DNA of 64,000 nucleotides from JALOPX01 sp041309605 (GCA_041309605.1 JBFYZH010000036.1:1-64000), one strand, 5' to 3'; positions 1 to 9,972 are shown, counted from the stretch's first letter. Notes: generated by a model not told the origin, from the sequence alone. Made by a program: numbers and translations.

Positions 1-1
1 C

Positions 2-1678
2 GGCGAGATCATCGAGCTTCACGGCGACCAGGCTTATATCCAGGTTTACGAAGATACGTCGGGCCTCGGCCCCGGCGAGAAGGTCGTGGGGACGGGGCAA
101 CCCCTCAGCATAGAACTCGGCCCCGGTCTCCTTGAATCGATCTATGACGGCATACAGCGGCCTCTGAACGAGATCTATCACAAGGCCGGCTCCTATATCA
201 CAAGGGGAATAAATATCCCCGGTCTGGACCACCAGCGCAGGTTCGAATTCAAACCGAACGAGGATCTCAGGGAAGGACAGGAAGTGGTGGTAGGAGACCT
301 TCTCGGAAAGGTCCGCGAGACGGAGCTCATCGACCACAGGATAATGGTTCCCCCGACACTCAGGGGGGGACGGCTTGTTAAAAAGCCCGTTGCGGGGACG
401 TACACGATCGATGATGTCATCGCACGGATAGATGCAGGAGGCGAAGTCCAGGACATCAGGATGTTCCACCGGTGGCCCGTCCGGACTCCCCGGCCGGTCG
501 CGAGAAAGCTGGTTCCGGAGGTGCCGCTGGTAACCGGCCAGAGGGTCATCGACCTGTTTTTCCCGATCGCCAAGGGCGGTACGGCGACGGTTCCAGGGCC
601 TTTCGGGGCTGGAAAGACCGTGGTCCAGCACCAGCTGGCGAAGTGGGCGGACGCCAATATCATCGTCTACGTCGGATGCGGAGAGCGCGGGAACGAGATG
701 ACAGACGTGCTTCAGGAGTTCCCGGAGCTGATCGATCCCGCGACCAACCGCCCGCTGATGGAAAGGACGGTTCTGATAGCCAACACGTCGAATATGCCGG
801 TCGCCGCGAGGGAAGCCTCGGTGTACACCGGAATCACGATCGCCGAGTATTTCAGGGACATGGGTTACGACGTGGCAGTGCTCGCCGATTCCACATCGAG
901 ATGGGCCGAGGCGATGAGGGAGATGTCCGGACGTCTCGAGGAGATGCCGGGCGAGGAGGGTTATCCCGCATATCTTCCGTCGAGGATCGCCGATTTCTAC
1001 GAAAGGGCCGGAAGGACGATCTGCCAGGGAAGCGACGGCAGGATCGGAACGCTCAGCGTCATCGGCGCCGTCTCCCCGCCGGGGGGCGACCTTTCCGATC
1101 CGGTAGTGCAGGCGACACTGAAGGTCGTGAAGGTCTTCTGGGCTCTCGAGGACCAGCTGGCGTTCGAGCGGCATTTCCCGGCCATAGGCTGGCTGACCAG
1201 CTATTCGCTCTACCATGATAATATTTCAGGCTACATTCGAAACGAGGTGGACGAACGCTGGGCGGAGATCAGGGTTGCCGCAATGGGACTGCTGCAGAAG
1301 GAAGCCGAGCTCAAGGAGCTGGTCAGGCTCGTGGGGTTGGATTCCCTTTCCGACAACGACAGGTTGATTCTGGAGACGGCGAAGCATATCAGGGAGGATT
1401 TCCTCCACCAGTCGGCTTTCGATCCCGACGACGCCTACACGCGGCAGGTCAAACAGTTCAGGATGATGCAGGTGATCGTCGAGCTGCATCGGGCGTGCGA
1501 GCGGGCGATAGAGAAAAAGGTGCCGTTGAAAAAACTGCTCGACCTGCCGATCAGGGAAAAGATCGCGAGGATGAGGCACGTGAAGGAAGACAGGCTCGGT
1601 GTGTTCGACGAGATGCTGGGCGAGATAAAGATCCAGACCGCCGATGGCGCGGCTGATACCAGGAAGGTGGAAGTCTAG
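2..1678 (+). CDS. atpA: V-type ATP synthase catalytic subunit A, 5' partial
   Basis: This is the catalytic, nucleotide-hydrolysing subunit of a V/A-type rotary ATPase, on the cytoplasmic V1 head. The frame is open from base 2, and the residues before the GTG at 86 match the family N-terminal barrel (GEIIELHGDQAYIQVYED), so the true start lies outside the window and the GTG is internal. The Walker A loop GPFGAGKT is at 596-619. The bulge domain between barrel and P-loop, the ADSTSRWAEAMRE stretch and the C-terminal helical domain are all present. Subunits B and D follow in the same direction. The remaining subunits (E, F, C, I, K) would lie upstream or elsewhere. Family assignment is firm; coupling ion is not determined. 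Confidence 0.97.
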   Translation, partial: GEIIELHGDQAYIQVYEDTSGLGPGEKVVGTGQPLSIELGPGLLESIYDGIQRPLNEIYHKAGSYITRGINIPGLDHQRRFEFKPNEDLREGQEVVVGDLLGKVRETELIDHRIMVPPTLRGGRLVKKPVAGTYTIDDVIARIDAGGEVQDIRMFHRWPVRTPRPVARKLVPEVPLVTGQRVIDLFFPIAKGGTATVPGPFGAGKTVVQHQLAKWADANIIVYVGCGERGNEMTDVLQEFPELIDPATNRPLMERTVLIANTSNMPVAAREASVYTGITIAEYFRDMGYDVAVLADSTSRWAEAMREMSGRLEEMPGEEGYPAYLPSRIADFYERAGRTICQGSDGRIGTLSVIGAVSPPGGDLSDPVVQATLKVVKVFWALEDQLAFERHFPAIGWLTSYSLYHDNISGYIRNEVDERWAEIRVAAMGLLQKEAELKELVRLVGLDSLSDNDRLILETAKHIREDFLHQSAFDPDDAYTRQVKQFRMMQVIVELHRACERAIEKKVPLKKLLDLPIREKIARMRHVKEDRLGVFDEMLGEIKIQTADGAADTRKVEV

Positions 1679-1731
1679 GCCGTACTCCGCCTGCGAGGCA
1701 AAAGACAGAAAGAGGAAAGAAGGGGTCCCGA

Positions 1732-3159
1732 ATGGTTACCGAATATACTACGATCAGAGAGATCGCCGGTCCGCTCGTACTGCTGGAAAATGTGGATCAC
1801 GCCACTTACGAGGAACTGGTCGAGGTCGAACTTCCAAACGGCGAGCAGCGCAGGGGAAAGGTCCTCGAGGTCAACCGGGACCGTGTCCTGGTGCAGGTCT
1901 TCGAAGGGACAAGGGGAATCGACGTCGCCTCGACGAAGGTCCGTTTTCTCGGCAGGAGCCTCGAACTGGCCGTATCGCCTGACATACTGGGAAGGATCTT
2001 CAACGGCCTGGGACGCCCCATAGACGACGGCCCGAAGATCATCGCCGAAAAGATGCTCGATATCAACGGCAACCCGATCAATCCGTACGCCAGGGTCTAT
2101 CCCCAGGAATTCATACAGACCGGGATATCGGCGATCGACGGGCTCAACACGCTGGTCCGCGGGCAGAAGCTCCCGATATTTTCCGGATTCGGCCTTCCGC
2201 ATTCGGAGCTTGCCGCCCAGATCGCGAGGCAGGCTTCTGTACCGCGGTCGGAGTCAGCGTTCGCGATCGTTTTCGCCGCGATGGGGATCACATTCGAGGA
2301 GGCGAACTATTTCATCCGCGATTTCCAGCAGACCGGCGCGATGGAAAGGGTGGTCCTCTTCATCAACCTGGCCAACGATCCCACTATCGAGCGCATAGCC
2401 ACCCCCAGGGCGGCCCTTACGGCGGCGGAGTATCTTGCATTCGAACGGGGGATGCATGTTCTTGTGATATTGACCGACATGACCAACTACTGCGAGGCTC
2501 TCCGCGAAGTGTCGGTGGCCCGCAAGGAAATCCCCGGCCGCCGGGGTTATCCCGGTTATCTCTACACCGATCTTTCGATGATATACGAACGAGCCGGGCT
2601 TCTAAAGGGGGACAGGGAAGGGGAGGTCAGGGAAGGATCGATCACCCAGATCCCCGTTCTGTCGATGCCCGACGATGACAAGACGCATCCCATACCCGAT
2701 CTTACGGGGTACATCACCGAGGGCCAGATAATTCTCGACCGGTCGCTTCACCGCAAGGGGATCTACCCGCCGATCAATGTTCTCCCGAGCCTTTCGAGGC
2801 TGAGGGACAAGGGTATCGGAGCGGGCCGCACGCGGGAAGACCACGGGCAGGTCGCCAACCAGCTCTTCTCCTCGTACGCGAGGAGCAAGGAGGTCGAGGA
2901 GCTCGCCGTAGTGCTGGGCGAAGCCGCCCTGACAGATACGGACAGGGCTTTTATGGCCATGGGGCAGGCCTTCGAGGATAAATTCGTACGTCAGGCGCTC
3001 GACGAGAACAGGACGATAGAGGAAACCCTGTCGATCGGCTGGAAGCTTCTCGGCGGCATTCCCCGCAAAGAGATCAAGCGCATCAAGGACGAATTCGTCG
3101 ACAAGTACCTCGACGGCGGCGCCGCGGTGGAAAAGGAAAAGGTGGAGGAACAGAGGTGA
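1732..3159 (+). CDS. atpB: V-type ATP synthase regulatory subunit B
   Basis: Non-catalytic nucleotide-binding subunit that alternates with subunit A in the V1 hexamer. The 475-residue length is typical. In place of a Walker A loop it has SGFGLPHSEL at about residues 151-160, as expected for B subunits, so it is not a second catalytic subunit. The conserved segment ITQIPVLSMPDDDKTHPIPD lies around residues 304-323. It starts at ATG 53 bases after subunit A, and its TGA overlaps the GTG start of subunit D (GTGA), which argues for translational coupling. Confidence 0.97.
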   Translation: MVTEYTTIREIAGPLVLLENVDHATYEELVEVELPNGEQRRGKVLEVNRDRVLVQVFEGTRGIDVASTKVRFLGRSLELAVSPDILGRIFNGLGRPIDDGPKIIAEKMLDINGNPINPYARVYPQEFIQTGISAIDGLNTLVRGQKLPIFSGFGLPHSELAAQIARQASVPRSESAFAIVFAAMGITFEEANYFIRDFQQTGAMERVVLFINLANDPTIERIATPRAALTAAEYLAFERGMHVLVILTDMTNYCEALREVSVARKEIPGRRGYPGYLYTDLSMIYERAGLLKGDREGEVREGSITQIPVLSMPDDDKTHPIPDLTGYITEGQIILDRSLHRKGIYPPINVLPSLSRLRDKGIGAGRTREDHGQVANQLFSSYARSKEVEELAVVLGEAALTDTDRAFMAMGQAFEDKFVRQALDENRTIEETLSIGWKLLGGIPRKEIKRIKDEFVDKYLDGGAAVEKEKVEEQR

Positions 3160-3788
3160 AGAGGAAGATCAATCCGAACAGGATGATGCTTCTGCGCCTA
3201 AGGCGCAGGCTCGAGCTGGCGCTTCGGGGGCACAAACTTCTCAAGAACAAGCAGGAGAAGCTGATGCAGAACTTCTTCGCGCTCGTGCGCGAGACGACGA
3301 GGTTGCGGACCGCGGTCGAAAAACAGCTCATCGAAACGGGAATGCATTACATAACGGGACGATCGGCGACGGATCGCCAGTCGCTTGAGGACGCCCTGGA
3401 GCTGAGCACGAAGAGGGGAAAGCTGAAGATAGAGACACGCTACGAGATGAGCATGCCGATACCCGAATTTTCTTTCGCCGTGCCTGAAACGGAGACATCC
3501 TACAAGCTCGGTTCCACGTCCGCGGGGCTCGACCAGGCGTTCGAGATGCTGCTTGCCTGTTTTCCCGATCTCATGAGCCTGTCCGGAAAGGAAAACGCCC
3601 TTTTCAGAATGTCCGAGGAACTGGAAAAGACCAGAAGGCGGGTGAACGCCCTCGAATACGTCCTCATACCGGATCTGGAGGAGACGATAAAGAATATCGA
3701 AAGCAAGCTCAGCGAGGCCGAAAGAAGCACGCAGACGCGCCTGATGAAGATAAAGGACATGGTCCAGGCGAGGGAGGAAAGCGTCTGA
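3156..3788 (+). CDS. atpD: V-type ATP synthase subunit D (central stalk)
   Basis: Central rotor shaft subunit linking the A/B head to the membrane ring. The 210-residue protein has the family N-terminus (KINPNRMMLLRLRRRLELA) and is predicted to be almost entirely two long helices (about residues 5-70 and 130-205) forming the antiparallel coiled coil. The GTG start overlaps the subunit B stop by four bases. It is the last gene of this operon; a 95-base gap then leads to an independent promoter for the next gene. The A-B-D order is common in bacterial V-type operons. Confidence 0.95.
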   Translation: MKRKINPNRMMLLRLRRRLELALRGHKLLKNKQEKLMQNFFALVRETTRLRTAVEKQLIETGMHYITGRSATDRQSLEDALELSTKRGKLKIETRYEMSMPIPEFSFAVPETETSYKLGSTSAGLDQAFEMLLACFPDLMSLSGKENALFRMSEELEKTRRRVNALEYVLIPDLEETIKNIESKLSEAERSTQTRLMKIKDMVQAREESV

Positions 3789-3883
3789 CCCCGGCCCTTT
3801 TCCCCCGGACGGGGCGATTCCCCCGGCGGGGATGCGACCGGTAGAAGCCGATGATTAAAGCGCGATAAACGTGAAATAGATAC

Positions 3884-3912
3884 TTGACCGGCAGAGAAAT
3901 TGCGGATATATT
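3884..3912 (+). promoter_or_regulatory. sigma70-type promoter for the 4029 gene
   Basis: TTGACC at 3884-3889 and TATATT at 3907-3912 are separated by exactly 17 bases. Transcription would start near 3919, leaving about 110 bases of leader before the ATG at 4029. This also argues against the in-frame ATG at 3900, which lies between the two boxes. Confidence 0.7.
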
Positions 3913-4028
3913 TATGTCGACTTCAATACGAGAGCTGCCGTAGAGACCCCCCCCTGGTTTCCTGTCCCGACGCAAGGATTCCGATATGTACCCTGAATGT
4001 TGCGATTATCTGTCAAAGGAGCGCGATT

Positions 4029-6563
4029 ATGGGTATTGTCTCGGTATCCGGTTCGGCTCGCAGCGGATATCTGGTGTTCGATCCATTCGAAACATTCAGG
4101 AGCTTCTTCGTATCGGCGCTCGTCCCTTTCATGCTGGTCATCGCGGCCTCGGCGGCCAGGGGTGAAATAACCCTTGGTGAGGAGCGCGACAAGCTCAGGG
4201 ACATCGACAAGATCTGGGTCTTCGACGGGTCGGGGATCCACAATGTGGGCAACCTCAATCTGCATGTCACCAACTGGGGATGTTTCGGGTCCTACCCGGA
4301 TGCAAACGGGGCGGTATCGCACCTTATCTCCGCGCAGTGGCCCGCCAACTCCGGCGTTGAATACCTCTTTATAGCCGGGCTCTGGGTCGGAGCCAGAAAA
4401 GGCGGCGTGCCGGTTGTTTCGACGTCCGCCTTCGAAGTGGAATTCAGGCCGGCGGGGAGCGAAGACCCCCTGTGCAGAATATACGAGACCTCGGAGGGAG
4501 CTGATGGAGGAAACCGGCTGCCCTCCCCGAACGATGACGACAGGGACGGCGTGGCGGACGAGGACTGGCAGAACGGTGTCGACGATGACGGCGACGGTCT
4601 CATCGACGAGGATTTTGCCGCGGTCGGGAAACAGATGTTCACATGCTGGTACACCGACGATCATCCCCTGTCGGTGATGTCAAACCCCGAGCACACACCT
4701 CTTCATCTTTTCGTGAGGCAGGAGAGTTACCAGTGGGACGACGAGCAGTTCTGGGATTTCGTGGGCGTGGAATACGCGATCACTAATTACGGGCGCGATA
4801 TCATAGAGGACCTGTACGTCGGGTTTTTCGCGGATGGCGATGTCGGTGTGAGGGGTTCGGACAACCTCGCCGGCGATGACAACACCGGACTGTGGCAGGG
4901 GATAAGGTGCGCCCGAAGGGGCGAAACGGAGGTCCCGGTCTATATAAGCGTGGCTTACTTTTTCGATCCCGACGGAGACGACGGAGAAGCCCCGGGGTAT
5001 TTCGGGATACTGTTTCTCGGGCACAACACCGATCCTCTCGGCGAGAACGCGCCTGCTGTCGTGGGGATCACTTCGTATCAGAATTTTTCGGGAGGCCTGC
5101 CGTATGCGGCCGGCGGCGATCCTACGAACGACTTCGAACGATATGAACTCATGAGCGCCGGAAGATTCGACAGGGACGGCGAGGTTCCCCGCGACTACAG
5201 GATGCTCATGGCCACGGGACCTTTCAGGGAGCTTCTTCCCGACAGCACGATGAAGCTCCAGGTGGCTTTCGTGTGCGGGTACGGCCTTGAGGGCATGCTG
5301 GACGCCGCGGCGTCGGCGGCGATGGTCTACGACGGCAACTGGTTCGACGTCGACGGCAATCCCATGACCGGTGTGAACGGCAGGGAAACGGCAATGAACG
5401 GTCCCGTAAGCGAGATCGATCCCGATACGTGCGACACGGAGTCGGAATTCCTTTCGGCCGTCAGGGGGGAGGTCATCTGGGTGAACGCCGATTGTTCCAG
5501 GGAACAGACACTGTGGCTGGGAAGATCCCTATGCCCCGGCGGAACGTTCGATTACGCCGATTATCAGACCGGCGTCGAAGGAAATGAGACCCAGGTAAAA
5601 TGGCTCGTAGGCTCGGCGCCTCCCCCCCCGAACATGAGGGTGCTGCCCGGCAGCGGAAAGATCACCCTCCTGTGGGATAATTTCAGCGAATCCACGCCCG
5701 ATCCCAGCACGCAGGAGTTCGATTTCGAGGGGTACCGTATATGGAGGGCGGATAACTGGGACCGGCCCTACGGGACTTCAATCCTGACCGGCCCTCCTAG
5801 GGAACTCTGGCAGCTGCTCGAGGAAAGGGATGAAGTGAACGGCGTGCTTGCCGATATCGACTTCAGAAGTCCTTTTTCGCAGGATGGATGGGAATACGAG
5901 CCCCTGATCGATCTTCCGGATAAGGAATCGATCATAAAGCTTTTCGAAGAAAGCGTATGGTACTCGCCGATGGATACGGTGCCCTGCCCTCCAGGCCTGT
6001 CGGATGATGAGTGCGACACACTGGAGGCGCTCGCCAGGTACAACATGGGATTCGAGGGAGGGATGAGCTACTACAAGTTCGTCGATGAAAACGTCCATGA
6101 CGGGATGCACTATTTTTACAGTGTGACGGCCTTCGACCACACGATCGTGGATGGGGTCCCCGCGGGAGAGGGAAAATACGGAGACCCGGCTTCCAACTTT
6201 TTTTATATCAATCCATTGAGTACGGCCGGCACGACGGGGGGCGGCGAAATCTTCGTGGTTCCAAATCCCGCGACGGAGCAGTCGATGGACCCGTGGAGAC
6301 TCGAACCGAACATGGAAGATCCCACAGGGATCAAGGTGGAGTTCAGAAACCTTCCCGCCTGTCGTTCAACCGTGAGGATATTCACTCTTTCGGGAGACCT
6401 CGTGGAAGTCCTTTATCATGACGGTTCGGGCGGTTCGGGCACGCTCAGGTGGGACCTGGTTTCCAGGAACGGGCAGAATGTCACAAGCGGGGTTTATTTG
6501 TACGCTGTCGAGCCCGAAGGCGGATTCGAAAAGACGATGGGAAAATTCGTGATAATACGATGA
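4029..6563 (+). CDS. secreted multidomain protein with FlgD/T9SS-like C-terminal tail (copy 1)
   Basis: Exported protein of unknown function, 844 residues. The start is set by AAAGGAG at 4015-4021, seven bases before ATG 4029, and by the promoter at 3884-3912. A hydrophobic signal segment (FFVSALVPFMLVIAASAARG) lies around residues 22-41. Residues about 170-196 carry two acidic calcium-binding-like repeats of thrombospondin type 3 character (DDDRDGVADED, DDDGDGLIDED). A fibronectin-III-like region with FEGYRIWRADNWDRP follows (about residues 525-720). The last ~105 residues form a FlgD/T9SS-type sorting domain (FVVPNPATEQS, VRIFTLSGDLVEVLYHDG, SGVYLYAVEP). A close paralogue lies at 10020, beyond the TonB receptor. 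Surface location and binding of calcium are inferences; no enzymatic motif is seen. Confidence 0.85.
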   Translation: MGIVSVSGSARSGYLVFDPFETFRSFFVSALVPFMLVIAASAARGEITLGEERDKLRDIDKIWVFDGSGIHNVGNLNLHVTNWGCFGSYPDANGAVSHLISAQWPANSGVEYLFIAGLWVGARKGGVPVVSTSAFEVEFRPAGSEDPLCRIYETSEGADGGNRLPSPNDDDRDGVADEDWQNGVDDDGDGLIDEDFAAVGKQMFTCWYTDDHPLSVMSNPEHTPLHLFVRQESYQWDDEQFWDFVGVEYAITNYGRDIIEDLYVGFFADGDVGVRGSDNLAGDDNTGLWQGIRCARRGETEVPVYISVAYFFDPDGDDGEAPGYFGILFLGHNTDPLGENAPAVVGITSYQNFSGGLPYAAGGDPTNDFERYELMSAGRFDRDGEVPRDYRMLMATGPFRELLPDSTMKLQVAFVCGYGLEGMLDAAASAAMVYDGNWFDVDGNPMTGVNGRETAMNGPVSEIDPDTCDTESEFLSAVRGEVIWVNADCSREQTLWLGRSLCPGGTFDYADYQTGVEGNETQVKWLVGSAPPPPNMRVLPGSGKITLLWDNFSESTPDPSTQEFDFEGYRIWRADNWDRPYGTSILTGPPRELWQLLEERDEVNGVLADIDFRSPFSQDGWEYEPLIDLPDKESIIKLFEESVWYSPMDTVPCPPGLSDDECDTLEALARYNMGFEGGMSYYKFVDENVHDGMHYFYSVTAFDHTIVDGVPAGEGKYGDPASNFFYINPLSTAGTTGGGEIFVVPNPATEQSMDPWRLEPNMEDPTGIKVEFRNLPACRSTVRIFTLSGDLVEVLYHDGSGGSGTLRWDLVSRNGQNVTSGVYLYAVEPEGGFEKTMGKFVIIR

Positions 6564-6852
6564 CGCGGGTGCGACGCGGGGACCCGGACCCCCAGCGGGA
6601 GGGTATCGATGGGGAAACAATATCCGCCTCTTGATGTGCCGGGGATGGGGAAGAGCCGGGGAGAGGGTGAAGCTTTTTTCCCGGCGGCGGCCAATTTGTT
6701 TGACACTAAAAGAGTGTGCAATTATATTATCGGTGAGGAGTAACGGAGAGTTGAGAACCCACCGCAAGCATTGTGTCCGCCGGCATGCTCTCGGAAAGCC
6801 GGGGGAGTGAATTCTGGTGCAGAAACTATTGAATCAGGCAAGGAGTCGTAAG
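6564..6852 (+). other. intergenic region upstream of TonB receptor
   Basis: About 290 bases without a gene. The second half holds a strong promoter (6700-6728). The first half is GC-rich; no clear rho-independent terminator follows the upstream gene. An in-frame GTG at 6817 precedes the preferred receptor start. Confidence 0.6.
6700..6728 (+). promoter_or_regulatory. sigma70 promoter for TonB-receptor cluster
   Basis: A perfect TTGACA at 6700-6705 and TATATT at 6723-6728 are separated by 17 bases. It would start transcripts near 6735, driving the receptor, the second sorted protein, the PorV-like gene and probably the GWxTD gene, which follow with gaps of 47 bases or less. Confidence 0.8.
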
Positions 6853-9800
6853 ATGAAAGTCCGATCGGGTATGGTATTGACGGCAGTGATACTACTGCCC
6901 GTTCTCATCCTGTCTTTCAGCAGTACAGTTGCCTGGGCCCAGACGGGAAGGATTGCCGGCAAGGTGACCGTGGCGACGACCGGTGAAGCGCTGCCTTACG
7001 CCAACGTGGTTCTTCTGCAGGGAGGCGTAGGAACAAGGATGGGCGGCATGACCCTTACCGACGGCACCTTCATGATCACCGGCGTTCCAGTCGGAACTTA
7101 TACCGTCAAGGTCATGATGATGGGTTACAAGATCGAGGAAAAATCGGGTATACGGGTCGATGCGGGGCAGACCGCCAGGGCGGAATTCCAGCTGACCGAA
7201 CAGATCGTGGGAACGACACAGGAGATTCTGGTCGAGGCGGAAGCCAAGCAGATCGAGGTCAAGGACAGCGACGTGAGCTACAAGGTTTCGAGCGACGAAC
7301 TCGAGGAACTGCCCGTCGACGATGTTGTCGAGGCGATCGCTCTCAAGGGCGGTATCGTAAAGACCGGCGACGACCTTCATGTGAGGGGAGGCCGGTCCGG
7401 CGAGGTTTCTTTCCAGATCGACGGTGTTCCCGTCGACGATCCGCTGGGCGGAGGTCAGATCTCGGTGGGCCTTCTCGGAACGGCCAACAGCGAGGTCATC
7501 ACGGGCGGCATGGACGCCGAGTACGGAAACGCCCAGTCGGCCGTTGTTCAGCTTCGAACGAGGGAGGGCGGCAAGACCTTCGAGGGCCAGATCAGGTACA
7601 TGACGGACGATTTCGGGAGGATGGACAAGACCTATACGAACTACGACAGGCTCAGCCTCGGATTCGGAGGACCCACGCCGCTGAGGGACCTCACTTTCTA
7701 CCTGTCGGGCGAGATCTCATACACCGACGGTGAAAACTGGATGAAGAATGAAAAAGAGGAGTATTCCTTTTTGAACGATCTTTTCAAATTTTCCGAAAGG
7801 GCCAGCAGCGACTACAACGTCCAGGGCAAGCTCGCTTACAACCTCAAGCCGGGGATGAAACTGGTGGGAGAGGCGATATATTCGCACTCGGCCAACATCG
7901 GCTACGCACACAACTGGAACATCGACGGGTATGTTCAGAAGATATACAGGTTCATGACCCTTCGGGCAAGCAGGGAAAGTCTTGCGGACAACGCGAGGTC
8001 TTTCGGTCAGTACGTGAGTTTTTATCAGGGCGACTGGATCAACAAAGACCTTCCGAGGGTGTTCACCTATCCGGGCACGCTCGATGAAAGGCGCAGGGTC
8101 ATCTACCCGATCGTCGTTTTTTCCAAGGTAAGGGATCCGAACAACCCCGATGCGGGGACGTACATCATAAGATATAACCATTTCTTCGTCCGCTACGCCA
8201 CCAACATCTATGGCGAGGACGTCGAAATCATATGGGACGAAGCCGTTCTCAACGAGGGCGGTACGGTCGAAAGATACGAATCGAAACTTCTGTTCGAAGG
8301 GTTTCAGAACCCCGAAAGCAAGTTCAGCCATTTCAGGGACGATTCGAGTTACGTCTACTTCAACGCTGCGGACATGACCACGACGCTGGAGAATGACAAC
8401 CTCCAGCTCAAGGTTGCGTTGAACCACAACCTTTCCGAGAACCTCCTGTACTCGGTCAACCTCAGCCGGGTGCAGTTCAACACGATAAATACGGTGGACG
8501 GCAAGTCTCCCGAGCAGTTCCTGACGGCCGGCAATCCGGTTATACTGCCCAGCGGAACCTACCAGTTCACCGGCGCAAGCAACGCGGTTTACTATACCGA
8601 TCCCGATTATCCCTACTACGTGACCTGTTATGACCAGCCGTTTTACCAGGACAGGAAGAGCGTGACATATATCCTGAAAAGCGACATCACCTCGCAGCAG
8701 TGGGCGAACCACGTCTTCAAAACGGGTTTGCAATTGTTATACAACGATCTGGACAACATAGCGATCAATTCGCCCGGCAACGTCCGCCGGCTGGAGGACG
8801 GTAGCTTCGTACAGGGTTTCAGCGACAACCTGTTCCACAATTACAACCCCGAAGCCTCGTACTACATCCAGGACAAGTGGGAATACCAGGGGATGGTCGT
8901 GAACGGCGGGCTCAGGGTCGATTATTTCTCGCCCGGCAACAACGCCGAGATCCTTATCACAAACAGCGAGATCGATCCGAACGTCGAGGAAAACAAGTTC
9001 CAGATCAGTCCGCGACTCGGGTTCGCGTTCCCGATCACCGACAAGGATAAATTCCATTTCCATTACGGCAGGTTTACTCAGTGGCCCACCAGGAACTTCC
9101 TGTTCCAGTCACAGAGCCTGATCGGCGGCGCCGCCATTCTGGGCAATCCGGATCTCGACGAGGAGCTGACGGTGTCTTACCAGGCGGGGATCTCCCACCA
9201 GTTCACGGAGACCGTGGCCGCCAACTTTGTCGTCTTCAACAAGGATATCTACGGGCTCATATCGTCCACAAGGGTGACCGACGAAAATCTGGGAATCACG
9301 GGATACCGTTATATAAACAGGACATATGCCAGTTCGCGCGGTCTGGAAATCAGCATAGACAAGCGCCTGAGCCACTATATAGGCGGGGAGATATCGTACA
9401 CATTCTCCTACGCCGACGGCGTGGCCTCGAACGCGAACTTCGGCATATCGGCGGAAGGGCTTACCCACCTTCCCACCCAGGAGATGCCACTGGACTGGGA
9501 TCAGCGCCATACGCTCAACGTAACCCTGCGCCTTCAGGACGAGAACAAGTGGGGAGCGACGGTTGTCTATATGTTCGGGAGCGGCCTGCCATGGACTCCT
9601 TTCGATCGTTATGCCCGCCGGCAGGATCCACTCGATGAAAACTCGCTGCGGCTTCCCGTCACTCACGTGATTAACCTGCAGGGAAGAAAGAAATTCGATA
9701 TTTACGGGCAGGAACTCACCCTCTTCTTCGAGGGCAGGAATCTGCTCGACGAGGATGTCCTAAATCCGTTCGGGACGGCTCCGGGCGTATTCCCCGGTAT

Positions 9801-9972
9801 GGTCAACGCCCGGATGGACGGAGGCGCATATCTTACGGAGACCGGCCAGTACGGAGGCGCATATCTTCAGGATCTCGACGAGGACGGTCTCGACGATTTT
9901 ACCCCGGTGAACGATCCGACCATCTGGGGCGGAAGAAGGCAATGGAGAATGGGATTCGGTTTCGAGTTCTGA
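6853..9972 (+). CDS. TonB-dependent receptor with carboxypeptidase-like regulatory domain
   Basis: Outer-membrane active transporter or receptor, 1039 residues. I chose ATG 6853 because AAGGAG at 6840-6845 is well spaced and a standard signal peptide follows (MKVRSGMVLTAVILLPVL, cleavage near AWAQTG). GTG 6817 is an alternative adding 12 residues. Residues ~33-115 are a carboxypeptidase-regulatory-like beta sandwich (GRIAGKVTVATTGEALPYAN), followed by the plug (VRGGRSGEVSFQIDGVPVDD) and a large beta-barrel ending in aromatic residues (RMGFGFEF). Near the C-terminus an insert contains DLDEDGLDD, similar to the acidic repeats of its neighbours. The ligand is unknown. It sits between two paralogous sorted proteins and upstream of an ExbB-ExbD-TonB operon that could energise it. 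Confidence 0.93.
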   Translation: MKVRSGMVLTAVILLPVLILSFSSTVAWAQTGRIAGKVTVATTGEALPYANVVLLQGGVGTRMGGMTLTDGTFMITGVPVGTYTVKVMMMGYKIEEKSGIRVDAGQTARAEFQLTEQIVGTTQEILVEAEAKQIEVKDSDVSYKVSSDELEELPVDDVVEAIALKGGIVKTGDDLHVRGGRSGEVSFQIDGVPVDDPLGGGQISVGLLGTANSEVITGGMDAEYGNAQSAVVQLRTREGGKTFEGQIRYMTDDFGRMDKTYTNYDRLSLGFGGPTPLRDLTFYLSGEISYTDGENWMKNEKEEYSFLNDLFKFSERASSDYNVQGKLAYNLKPGMKLVGEAIYSHSANIGYAHNWNIDGYVQKIYRFMTLRASRESLADNARSFGQYVSFYQGDWINKDLPRVFTYPGTLDERRRVIYPIVVFSKVRDPNNPDAGTYIIRYNHFFVRYATNIYGEDVEIIWDEAVLNEGGTVERYESKLLFEGFQNPESKFSHFRDDSSYVYFNAADMTTTLENDNLQLKVALNHNLSENLLYSVNLSRVQFNTINTVDGKSPEQFLTAGNPVILPSGTYQFTGASNAVYYTDPDYPYYVTCYDQPFYQDRKSVTYILKSDITSQQWANHVFKTGLQLLYNDLDNIAINSPGNVRRLEDGSFVQGFSDNLFHNYNPEASYYIQDKWEYQGMVVNGGLRVDYFSPGNNAEILITNSEIDPNVEENKFQISPRLGFAFPITDKDKFHFHYGRFTQWPTRNFLFQSQSLIGGAAILGNPDLDEELTVSYQAGISHQFTETVAANFVVFNKDIYGLISSTRVTDENLGITGYRYINRTYASSRGLEISIDKRLSHYIGGEISYTFSYADGVASNANFGISAEGLTHLPTQEMPLDWDQRHTLNVTLRLQDENKWGATVVYMFGSGLPWTPFDRYARRQDPLDENSLRLPVTHVINLQGRKKFDIYGQELTLFFEGRNLLDEDVLNPFGTAPGVFPGMVNARMDGGAYLTETGQYGGAYLQDLDEDGLDDFTPVNDPTIWGGRRQWRMGFGFEF
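9818..9867 (+). repeat. 17-bp direct repeat inside TonB receptor gene
   Basis: ACGGAGGCGCATATCTT occurs at 9818-9834 and again, exactly, at 9851-9867. The 33-base period is 11 codons, so the reading frame is kept and the protein repeats GGAYL. It lies in the C-terminal insert just before the acidic DLDEDGLDD motif. Confidence 0.9.

Noticed and set aside
3900..4028. Upstream in-frame ATG extension of the first sorted protein
   Set aside because: It lies inside the promoter, and the translated extension has no signal peptide character; ATG 4029 has a good ribosome site.
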